DNA from: Nitrososphaera sp. | GTDB lineage: Archaea > Thermoproteota > Nitrososphaeria > Nitrososphaerales > Nitrososphaeraceae | Length of the DNA: 5,382 nucleotides | Reading direction: 5' to 3' | Assembly (NCBI GenBank): GCA_022545875.1 | Contig: JAKEIF010000230.1 | Coordinates: forward strand, 1 to 5,382 | Shown here: positions 1-4,809 of the stretch, piece after piece | How the letters are laid out: each line of letters starts with the position of its first letter | Numbering within the stretch: the stretch's first letter is position 1 | The notes under the pieces: model-generated | Told to the model about the DNA's origin: nothing | The model's database searches: none | The model's input: only the letters and a program-made list of their open reading frames with translations | Program-made: the position numbers and the translations under genes

Positions 1-1014
1 GACGGTCATGAGCTCGTTAACCCTGACGCTTCCAAACTCACACACTCTGCCGATGTCGTTTCGCGCCAAGTCAACGAGCATCGTATGCTCTGCTAGCTCT
101 TTTTCGTCCCCCAGCAGGTCTTCCTTGAGCTTCTCATTTTCCCGGTCATCTTTGACCACGGGCCTCGTACCTGCAATAGGAAATGTCTCTACGAAGTCGC
201 CTGTGACTCGTATAAGCATTTCTGGACTGGAGCCAATTATGCAGCGCTCAGACATTTTTACCATGTACATGTAGGGTGAGGGGTTTACCACCCTGAGGGA
301 TTCGTAAAGCCGGATAAGGCTGCCCTGCAAGCTGAACCCCATGCTTTTTGCAAGAACGACTTGAAAGACGTCGCCGTCGTATACGTAACGCTTTGCTTTC
401 TTGACCATTTTCATGAAACTACCCTTTGTCATGTTGCGCTTTGGTGGCGAGAACGAAAACTTGGTAGGACTGGCTGCGTATTTCGCTATACTTCCACGTA
501 GTTCCGAAAGACGCGACTTGTCGAGATAAAAGTAATAGGCCTGATTTTCTTTGTGGTTGTAAAGTATCCCATCAAGATAGATGCCAAATTCCAGCAGCGG
601 AAAGCCAGGACTTTTTCTTTTGCCGGCTGGCAAGTTTTCCCAGTACCTCACAGCGTCATAGCTGATGTACCCGACGGCACCTCCGATGAATCTGAACCTG
701 TCGTCGGCTATTTTTGGCATTAGTCCGCGCAGCTGTAAAAGCGGGTCGGTTACCTTTTCCTCGTGAACAACCTTGCGACGTTCGTGGACTTTGAATCTCT
801 TGAAATCGCAGCTAACCTTCAACTCTGGGTCAAAACCGATTACAGACATTTCGGAGAGTTCCTTCGGCCCTACCAGCGATTCTAGAATGAACACGTTGTC
901 ATAGGCTGCATAGAGCCTTCTGAAAAGCTCGAATTGATCGATGGAGACTTGTAGCTTCTCAATCTTTAGAGTGCTAGAACTGTCCAATTTGGCAAGACGG
1001 CCAAAAGTACTCAC
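1..1014 (-). CDS. trpE: Anthranilate synthase component I (TrpE), 3' end cut off by window edge
   Basis: Chorismate-using subunit of anthranilate synthase: with ammonia from the TrpG glutaminase it makes anthranilate, the first step of tryptophan synthesis, in the cytoplasm. The minus-strand frame is open for 338 codons to the window edge; roughly the last 90 or so residues of a usual-length TrpE are missing. Visible motifs are FILES (43-47, the N-terminal LLES-type tryptophan site), NPSPYM (244-249, its second part), GSSPE (261-265), PIAGTRP (279-285) and the helix from DEKELAEH (303-310) to LVDLARNDIGRV (313-324). Ala281 in PIAGT argues for TrpE over PabB, which normally has Lys (PIKGT). 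The start is the GTG at 1014: a TGA lies in frame two codons upstream, and AGGAGA at 1024-1029 sits 9 bases before it. ilvD lies 50 bases upstream on the same strand. trpG and other trp genes may follow to the left, but this cannot be seen. Confidence 0.93.
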   Translation of the reverse strand, partial: MSTFGRLAKLDSSSTLKIEKLQVSIDQFELFRRLYAAYDNVFILESLVGPKELSEMSVIGFDPELKVSCDFKRFKVHERRKVVHEEKVTDPLLQLRGLMPKIADDRFRFIGGAVGYISYDAVRYWENLPAGKRKSPGFPLLEFGIYLDGILYNHKENQAYYFYLDKSRLSELRGSIAKYAASPTKFSFSPPKRNMTKGSFMKMVKKAKRYVYDGDVFQVVLAKSMGFSLQGSLIRLYESLRVVNPSPYMYMVKMSERCIIGSSPEMLIRVTGDFVETFPIAGTRPVVKDDRENEKLKEDLLGDEKELAEHTMLVDLARNDIGRVCEFGSVRVNELMTV

Positions 1015-1023
1015 CTTTCATAT

Positions 1024-1029
1024 TCTCCT
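1024..1029 (-). promoter_or_regulatory. Shine-Dalgarno site of trpE
   Basis: Read on the minus strand this is AGGAGA, complementary to the CCUCC end of archaeal 16S rRNA, 9 bases before the GTG at 1014. It decides the otherwise weak GTG start. An ATG at 1021-1019 is in another frame and stops after 15 codons. It is the clearest ribosome-binding site in the window, which fits trpE being translated from a message with a leader or from an ilvD-trpE transcript. Confidence 0.6.
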
Positions 1030-1053
1030 ATCTCTGCCAGCACGCGTGAAGCG

Positions 1054-1061
1054 ATATTTAT
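1054..1061 (-). promoter_or_regulatory. Possible TATA box for trpE
   Basis: Minus-strand ATAATAT-like sequence (ATAAATAT) in the 50-base ilvD-trpE gap, centred about 43 bases before the trpE GTG. A start of transcription 27 bases downstream would leave a leader of about 16 bases just containing the Shine-Dalgarno site. It also lies close to the ilvD stop codon, so it may be chance AT-rich sequence, with trpE read through from ilvD. Confidence 0.3.
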
Positions 1062-1064
1062 CAT

Positions 1065-2744
1065 TTAAACTTTTATCGGGACCGTTACCGCGCCTTCCGC
1101 TGCGGATTGCACGAGTGAGGCATATTTTGCAAGGGCGCCCGTCTTGTAATGGGGCTTGATCGGCTTCCACTTGGAAAGTCTCTTCTTCATCTCGGACTTT
1201 GAAACTTCCAAATCTATCTTGCTTGTCATGGTGTCAATGGAAATAACGTCGCCTTCCTTTACCAAGGCTATCGGGCCCCCTACCATCGCCTCCGGAGCTA
1301 CGTGACCTATCATGAATCCACGCGTAGCGCCAGAAAATCTTCCATCTGTTACCATCGCGACTTTTTCTCCCAAGCCCTGACCAACGAGCGCTGCCGTGAC
1401 TGCCAACATTTCCCTCATACCGGGGCCGCCTTTGGGCCCCTCGTATCTGATCACGACAACCTCACCCTCAAGAATCTCACGTCTAGATATCGCATCAAAT
1501 GCCCTCTCCTCAGCATCAAACACCCGCGCTTTTCCTGTGAATTTCTTGTTCTTTACGCCTGCGACCTTGACTACGGCGCCCTGGGGCGCAAGAGTTCCCT
1601 TCAAGATCTTGAGTGTTCCCTGGTCGCTTATCGGGTTGTCAAGATGCTTGACTACTTTTTCATCTGGTTTGTAATCGATATTAATCGAGTCGAGATTGGC
1701 CTGCATAGTCTTTCCTGTAACGGTCATGGCTTCTCCATGGAGAAGACCCTTTCTCAGCAGGCTCCGGAGCACTACGGGAACCCCTCCCACTTTGTCAAGG
1801 TCGAGCATGACGTATGCTCCTCCTGGTCTCATGTCGGCAATGTGAGGAGTCCGCTTGCGGATGCGCTCAAAATCTGAAAGTGCGAGTTTGATACCCACTT
1901 CCCTTGCAATTGCGAGTAGATGTAATATGGCATTGGTAGATCCCCCTATTGCGTTTGCAATCATGATCGCGTTTTCAAATGCTTCAAAAGTCATGATGTC
2001 CTTTGGCCGTAGGTTGCTTTCGAGGAGGTAATGGATAGCACGGCCTGTTTTATAGCATACTTCATGTCTCCGCTCACTTTCCGCTGGGGGAGACGCACTT
2101 CCGGGCAGAGACATTCCAATGGCTTCGCTTATTGACGCCATTGTGTTGGCCGTATACATCCCAGCGCAAGATCCTGCTGCGGGGCAGGCAACATTTTCAA
2201 GACTAGTGAGTTCTTGCAGCGTCATTTTCCCAGCGTCGTACGCTCCGACAGCTTCGTAGACGTCTTGTACAGTAACCTGCTTTCCGTTCCAGACGCCAGG
2301 CATGATTGTCCCGCCATATACGAAAATGGCTGGTAGGTTAAGCCGAGCCATACCCATGAGCGTTCCAGGCAGGCTCTTGTCACAACCAGAAATTCCTACG
2401 ATGCCGTCGTACTGATGAGCGCGAACCATTACTTCAATAGAATCGGCAATTATTTCCCTGCTCACAAGCGATGCCTTCATGCCCTCGTGCCCCATCGCTA
2501 TGCCGTCTGAAACGGCAATCGCGGTAAACTCTCGAGGAGTGCAACCGGCGTCGCTAACTCCGCGCTTTGAGCTCTGTGCAAGCTGACCAAGGTGGATGTT
2601 ACAAGGAGTCGCTTCATTACAGGTAGATGACACGCCAATGATGGGCCTATCAAGATCTTCGTTTGTAAGTCCCATTGCCTTGTACATGGCCCTGTGGGGT
2701 GCCCTTGCAGTCCCTTCGACAACCTTCCTACTTGGTAACTCCAT
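1065..2744 (-). CDS. ilvD: Dihydroxy-acid dehydratase
   Basis: Dehydrates 2,3-dihydroxy-isovalerate and 2,3-dihydroxy-3-methylvalerate to the 2-keto acids that lead to valine, leucine, isoleucine and pantothenate. At 559 residues it is full length for the IlvD/Edd family. Visible signatures: TPCN (Cys48), [11 protein letters not shown] (79-89), GCDKSLPG (120-127, Cys121 and Lys123, the lysine normally carbamylated at the Mg site), [14 protein letters not shown] (189-202, Cys193), [14 protein letters not shown] (267-280), [11 protein letters not shown] (436-446) and [21 protein letters not shown] (467-487) with the catalytic Ser471. Cys48, Cys121 and Cys193 match the three-cysteine pattern of the [2Fe-2S] type; E. 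coli IlvD lacks the first one. The ATG start has no Shine-Dalgarno sequence but a TATA-like box about 30 bases upstream, so the message is probably leaderless. It lies between a LysW-like gene and trpE, all on one strand. Confidence 0.97.
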   Translation of the reverse strand: MELPSRKVVEGTARAPHRAMYKAMGLTNEDLDRPIIGVSSTCNEATPCNIHLGQLAQSSKRGVSDAGCTPREFTAIAVSDGIAMGHEGMKASLVSREIIADSIEVMVRAHQYDGIVGISGCDKSLPGTLMGMARLNLPAIFVYGGTIMPGVWNGKQVTVQDVYEAVGAYDAGKMTLQELTSLENVACPAAGSCAGMYTANTMASISEAIGMSLPGSASPPAESERRHEVCYKTGRAIHYLLESNLRPKDIMTFEAFENAIMIANAIGGSTNAILHLLAIAREVGIKLALSDFERIRKRTPHIADMRPGGAYVMLDLDKVGGVPVVLRSLLRKGLLHGEAMTVTGKTMQANLDSINIDYKPDEKVVKHLDNPISDQGTLKILKGTLAPQGAVVKVAGVKNKKFTGKARVFDAEERAFDAISRREILEGEVVVIRYEGPKGGPGMREMLAVTAALVGQGLGEKVAMVTDGRFSGATRGFMIGHVAPEAMVGGPIALVKEGDVISIDTMTSKIDLEVSKSEMKKRLSKWKPIKPHYKTGALAKYASLVQSAAEGAVTVPIKV

Positions 2745-2770
2745 TATGAGTAATGGGGCACCTGTAGCAT

Positions 2771-2779
2771 ATTTTAAAG
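2771..2779 (-). promoter_or_regulatory. TATA box of ilvD
   Basis: Minus-strand CTTTAAAAT in the 42-base gap after the LysW-like gene. Its centre is about 30 bases before the ilvD ATG, the spacing expected if transcription starts at or within a few bases of the start codon. No Shine-Dalgarno sequence lies between, which agrees with a leaderless message. It implies ilvD can be transcribed independently of the gene before it. Confidence 0.5.
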
Positions 2780-2786
2780 TATATTG

Positions 2787-2975
2787 CTAGTCGAGAGTAG
2801 CAGTAATTTTAATCGCGTCTAACCCTTCGACCTTGAAAATAGTTTCGCACATACCACATTCAGCGTTCCCGCTCGAAAGATCCTTCGCCGAAATTTCCTC
2901 ATTCAAGTAGTCGCACTTGGGGCAACGAAAAGAGAAATCGAGATCAAAGCTTTCAAGCTCCATTGTTTCGCCCAT
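2787..2975 (-). CDS. LysW-like zinc-ribbon protein without the EDWGE tail
   Basis: A 62-residue protein with two CxxC pairs, CPKC (18-21) and CGMC (40-43), spaced as in a zinc ribbon, followed by VEGLDAIKI (48-56). This resembles the segment after the second cysteine pair in LysW (VVGLDPLRL in Thermus, from memory), the carrier protein that holds the amino group of glutamate or aminoadipate during lysine and arginine synthesis. LysW ends in EDWGE, whose last Glu carries the substrate; this protein ends in ITATLD and so cannot be a standard carrier. Start codons are ambiguous: ATGs at 2987, 2984, 2975 and 2963 are in frame. I chose 2975 because the TATA box at 3003-3010 would place the transcript start near 2980; 2963 (58 residues, MELESF) is nearly as good. 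The role is unknown; it may be a LysW paralogue or another zinc-ribbon protein. Confidence 0.75.
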   Translation of the reverse strand: MGETMELESFDLDFSFRCPKCDYLNEEISAKDLSSGNAECGMCETIFKVEGLDAIKITATLD

Positions 2976-3002
2976 TAGATGCATCAAATCCGGATAACGG
3001 TG

Positions 3003-3010
3003 TATTTAAA
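3003..3010 (-). promoter_or_regulatory. TATA box of the LysW-like gene
   Basis: Minus-strand TTTAAATA in the divergent spacer shared with the HIT gene. Its centre lies about 31 bases before the ATG at 2975 and 44 before the one at 2963, but only about 19 before the first in-frame ATG at 2987. This argues that the first two ATGs are not used. Confidence 0.45.
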
Positions 3011-3037
3011 AATTCGCAAATTGTCCTTTGGGAAGAG

Positions 3038-3060
3038 CAAAAAATAAACGTGCAAATATC
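3038..3060 (+). promoter_or_regulatory. Possible promoter of the HIT gene
   Basis: AT-rich stretch before the HIT gene with two candidate TATA elements: AAAAATAAAC around 3039-3049 (about 43 bases before the ATG, giving a leader of roughly 17 bases) and CAAATATC at 3053-3060 (about 30 bases before the ATG, giving a nearly leaderless message). No Shine-Dalgarno sequence precedes the ATG, which slightly favours the second. The two cannot be separated by eye. Confidence 0.35.
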
Positions 3061-3086
3061 CTACGCTATCTTTCATAAGCGATATA

Positions 3087-3530
3087 ATGTCTAGCAAATC
3101 CTGCATATTCTGCTCAATTGTTGTAGGCCGGCAGCCAGGGGTCAACGTATACCATGACGACGAATTCATGGTAATAATGGACAAATATCCGATCAACGTA
3201 GGACATATTCTTGTTATTCCGACCAAACATTATGATAATCTCCTGCAGATGCCTCCAGACGAAGTGGGAAGGCTTTACTCATTGGTTCCTCATGTAGCAA
3301 AGGCAGTCGTCTCCGCTGTCAACGCTGATGGATTCAACGTTGGCCAAAATAACGGAATTGCGGCTAATCAGATAGTTCCTCATGTGCATGTTCACATCGT
3401 TCCCCGGTTTATTGACGATAGTCCGGATGGCAAGTGGCCTGCGCGCCGTGTGGCCCCAAACGACGAACTCACCAAGACTGCTCAAAAAATTAAGAAAGAG
3501 TTTGATTCTCGCAGAAATTCAAAACGCTAG
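3087..3530 (+). CDS. HIT (histidine triad) family nucleotide-binding protein
   Basis: HIT-family proteins hydrolyse or transfer nucleotide monophosphates, for example AMP-lysine or adenosine phosphoramidate (HinT type) or dinucleoside polyphosphates (Fhit type); the exact substrate cannot be read from the sequence. The 147 residues hold the complete fold: CIFC (6-9) with His48 and His99 as the likely structural zinc site, the core NVGHILVIPTKH (37-48), GFNVGQNNG (82-90), AANQIVPHVHVHIVPR (92-107) with the triad His99-His101-His103, and a charged C-terminal tail rich in Lys and Arg. Length is usual for the bacterial and archaeal HinT/Hit group. The ATG is the first in frame and has TATA-like sequence upstream. 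It is divergent from the LysW-like gene and its TAG stop overlaps the stop of the small zinc-ribbon gene on the other strand by 4 bases. Confidence 0.95.
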   Translation: MSSKSCIFCSIVVGRQPGVNVYHDDEFMVIMDKYPINVGHILVIPTKHYDNLLQMPPDEVGRLYSLVPHVAKAVVSAVNADGFNVGQNNGIAANQIVPHVHVHIVPRFIDDSPDGKWPARRVAPNDELTKTAQKIKKEFDSRRNSKR

Positions 3531-3646
3531 CTAGCATAATTCAGCGGAGTCGGGTTGCAATCAGGACACTCCTCGAAACAAGGCCTGCCATCCGTATCGA
3601 CTGCCAAAATAAGGGCTGTTCCCTTGCATGTCGCACAGACAAACAT
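3527..3646 (-). CDS. Tiny four-cysteine zinc-ribbon protein, function unknown
   Basis: A 39-residue reading frame beginning MFVCATCKGTA and ending NPTPLNYAS. Cysteines fall in two CxxC pairs, CATC (4-7) and CPDC (27-30), with a further Cys23, the layout of a minimal zinc ribbon; the intervening ALILAVDTDGRP could form the beta hairpin. That regular spacing in so short a frame, plus a stop that meets the HIT gene exactly, is the case for it being real. An in-frame ATG at 3694 would add 16 residues (MEKALRRKVAHLLALA) and give 55. I prefer 3646 because a TATA-like box (3678-3686) sits about 36 bases upstream and the zinc ribbon begins at once; the longer form would put that box inside the gene. 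I do not recognise a named family; a role in RNA, protein or metal binding would be a guess. Confidence 0.65.
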   Translation of the reverse strand: MFVCATCKGTALILAVDTDGRPCFEECPDCNPTPLNYAS

Positions 3647-3677
3647 AGCTAAAGCCAACAAATGTGCGACTTTGCGC

Positions 3678-3686
3678 CTTAAAGCT
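3678..3686 (-). promoter_or_regulatory. Possible TATA box of the tiny zinc-ribbon gene
   Basis: Minus-strand AGCTTTAAG preceded by an A-rich stretch that could serve as the BRE. The centre is about 36 bases before the ATG at 3646, giving a leader of about 10 bases. The site would be coding sequence if the upstream ATG at 3694 were the true start. Confidence 0.35.
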
Positions 3687-3692
3687 TTTTCC

Positions 3693-3720
3693 ATTTTCTA
3701 AATATCATAGTATTTTCTAA
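3693..3720. repeat. Pair of 9-base direct repeats, ATTTTCTAA
   Basis: ATTTTCTAA occurs exactly at 3693-3701 and again at 3712-3720, starts 19 bases apart, close to two turns of the DNA helix. Seen from the tiny zinc-ribbon gene the pair lies directly upstream of its probable TATA/BRE. That is where archaeal activators usually bind. The region is AT-rich, so chance is possible. Confidence 0.5.
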
Positions 3721-3738
3721 TAATTTACCATAAATTAT
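3720..3738. repeat. 8-base inverted repeat with 3-base loop
   Basis: Perfect arms ATAATTTA (3720-3727) and TAAATTAT (3731-3738) around CCA, starting 13 bases downstream of the stop codon of the minus-strand gene at 3751-4038. It could be a weak AT-only hairpin at the end of that transcript or a dimeric protein-binding site. The stem has no GC pairs, so it is a poor terminator by itself. Confidence 0.45.
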
Positions 3739-3750
3739 CAGTACTACCGA

Positions 3751-4038
3751 TTATTTGCGCGGTTTTTTCTTTTTCTTTAGCTTTTTCTTGGGTTTTTGAG
3801 GTTCTACTGGTTCAGCAGGGGCCTGCTCAGGCGTACTATCATCAAAGACTTTGACTTGTGGCTCGCCGTTTTGGCTTGCCTTTAGCCGCTTCTTCATCCT
3901 TTGCATGTAGACTTCCAGATAGTCCTCGGCCTGTTTCTGCGTCTCAAATTTAGCTTCGCCCCGAAAGGAACCATTTTCGTCAATGAGGCTTACCGCGTTC
4001 CACATGCCGTTTCTCCCGAGCCTCTTTACAACAAACAT
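3751..4038 (-). CDS. Small protein with compact N-terminal domain and basic Pro/Lys-rich tail, function unknown
   Basis: 95 residues in two parts. Residues 1-50 look folded: three predicted strands (MFVVKRLG, MWNAVSLID, RGEAKFE) and a helix (QKQAEDYLEVYMQRMKK). The order strand-strand-strand-helix with a central W, a glycine turn, then F-x-T before an alanine-bearing helix recalls the small DNA-binding modules at the N-terminus of tyrosine recombinases, but this is only resemblance by eye. Residues 55-80 are a disordered Pro/Glu/Gln linker, and 81-95 are almost all Lys, Pro and Arg (KPKKKLKKKKKPRK), suited to binding nucleic acid or the ribosome. No named family is recognised. The ATG start is well supported by a TATA box 27 bases upstream and the lack of a Shine-Dalgarno sequence (leaderless). 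It is divergent from the winged-helix-like gene to the right and co-directional with the tiny zinc-ribbon gene. Confidence 0.8.
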   Translation of the reverse strand: MFVVKRLGRNGMWNAVSLIDENGSFRGEAKFETQKQAEDYLEVYMQRMKKRLKASQNGEPQVKVFDDSTPEQAPAEPVEPQKPKKKLKKKKKPRK

Positions 4039-4060
4039 CTTTACTCTTGGAGAATATCTG

Positions 4061-4070
4061 CAAATATTTA
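4061..4070 (-). promoter_or_regulatory. TATA box of the basic-tailed small protein gene
   Basis: Minus-strand TAAATATTTG, centred 27 bases before the ATG at 4038, the best-placed TATA element in the window. With no Shine-Dalgarno sequence in between, the transcript should begin at or next to the start codon. Confidence 0.55.
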
Positions 4071-4140
4071 AGACAGGCGTTACTCGATCGTCGAATCTTT
4101 CTGGACGACCGAAGGATTTAGCTTCGATTGGTGCGGCAAC

Positions 4141-4150
4141 TTAATAAAAA
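4141..4150 (+). promoter_or_regulatory. TATA box of the TTG-started gene
   Basis: TTAATAAAAA, centred about 28 bases before the TTG at 4174. The spacing fits a leaderless transcript starting near 4172 and so supports the unusual start codon. It forms the right half of a divergent promoter region with 4061-4070; the roughly 70 bases between them hold no gene or clear repeat. Confidence 0.45.
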
Positions 4151-4173
4151 ACCTCCGAATCTAGTAATGCGAA

Positions 4174-4809
4174 TTGAGCGCATCGGAGGCAAGATTTACC
4201 ATAAACGTCAAGGAGGGTATAGTTGAACTTGAAGGCAAGGAAAGCTTTGTCGATAAGCATCTAGAAAAATTTGAAGAAATTTTCAAGAGCGCGGTAAAGG
4301 AAGCCATCAACCGCGGCCTTGAGCAGAATATTTCGCTAAAGGCGCATGAAGCAGTTGCAGCTCTGCCGTCACCCAACTCCCAAACCGCTCTCGATGCGGA
4401 GCAACTGCCGCAGCGGCAGGAAAAACCTGCTGCAAAGCATGTTCCAAGACCTTCCATCACCATCCATCCAATACCTGTCGACCTTAAGGGAGGAGACGAC
4501 AGGATAGGTCTGCGTGAATTCTATGCAGAGAAAAAGCCTGCTAACCATTACGAAAAGGTAGCAATCTTTGTGTACTATCTGACAAAGATGAACAAGCAAC
4601 AGGAAGTGAAATTCGGCGAGATACTTTCTTGCTATGAAGAAGTAAACGAGAAAAAGCCCAGCATTTTGGATATTGTAAAGAACTCGCTTAGATACAAGGG
4701 CTGGCTGGAGCAAGGCTCAGAAAAGTATTCGACCCGGCTTTCGATCTCTGGCGAGAACTTTGTGAAATTCGACTTGCCTTCGAAAACTGGCGCGGCGCAG
4801 CCGAGCTAG
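4174..4809 (+). CDS. Archaeal two-domain protein with probable C-terminal winged helix, function unknown
   Basis: 211 residues. The N-terminal part (7-50) is a strand-turn-strand (RFTINVKEGIVELEG) and a long charged helix (ESFVDKHLEKFEEIFKSAVKEAI). A variable Pro/Gln/Ala linker follows (60-105). The C-terminal part (112-201) begins LREFYAEKKPANHYEKVAIFVYYL, then a helix-turn-helix-like stretch (FGEILSCYEEVNEKKPSILDIVKNSLRYKGWLEQG) and a final strand pair ending RLSISGENFVKFDLP, the pattern of a winged helix. I have a general memory of archaeal proteins with this same N-terminal and C-terminal pairing, all uncharacterised; no gene name applies. The start is TTG: a TAA lies in frame 9 bases upstream, no in-frame ATG precedes the N-terminal domain, and the ATG at 4167 is in another frame and stops after 19 codons. 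A TATA box fits a leaderless start. Its stop overlaps that of endA by 4 bases. Confidence 0.85.
   Translation: MSASEARFTINVKEGIVELEGKESFVDKHLEKFEEIFKSAVKEAINRGLEQNISLKAHEAVAALPSPNSQTALDAEQLPQRQEKPAAKHVPRPSITIHPIPVDLKGGDDRIGLREFYAEKKPANHYEKVAIFVYYLTKMNKQQEVKFGEILSCYEEVNEKKPSILDIVKNSLRYKGWLEQGSEKYSTRLSISGENFVKFDLPSKTGAAQPS

Noticed and set aside
8..274. 88-codon plus-strand frame rich in Ser opposite trpE
   Set aside because: It is antisense to the conserved TrpE motifs; the Ser-rich low-complexity translation is typical of a shadow frame.
1..1014. Aminodeoxychorismate synthase (PabB) or isochorismate synthase as alternatives for TrpE
   Set aside because: PIAGT in place of PIKGT and the paired FILES/NPSPYM tryptophan-site motifs favour anthranilate synthase.
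1302..1877. 191-codon plus-strand open frame opposite ilvD
   Set aside because: It lies wholly inside the clear ilvD gene on the other strand, has no recognisable motif and a composition expected of an antisense shadow.
4081..4140. Short palindromes around CGATCG in the divergent spacer
   Set aside because: Only 6 bases are symmetrical and nothing is repeated nearby; this is expected by chance.
4167..4226. ATG frame of 19 codons just before and across the TTG start
   Set aside because: It stops early at a TGA, and its translation has no relation to the strand-helix domain seen in the TTG frame.
4161..4713. Minus-strand frames of 100 and 114 codons opposite the 211-residue gene
   Set aside because: They overlap a coherent plus-strand protein, and their Cys/Ser/Leu-rich translations show no domain pattern.
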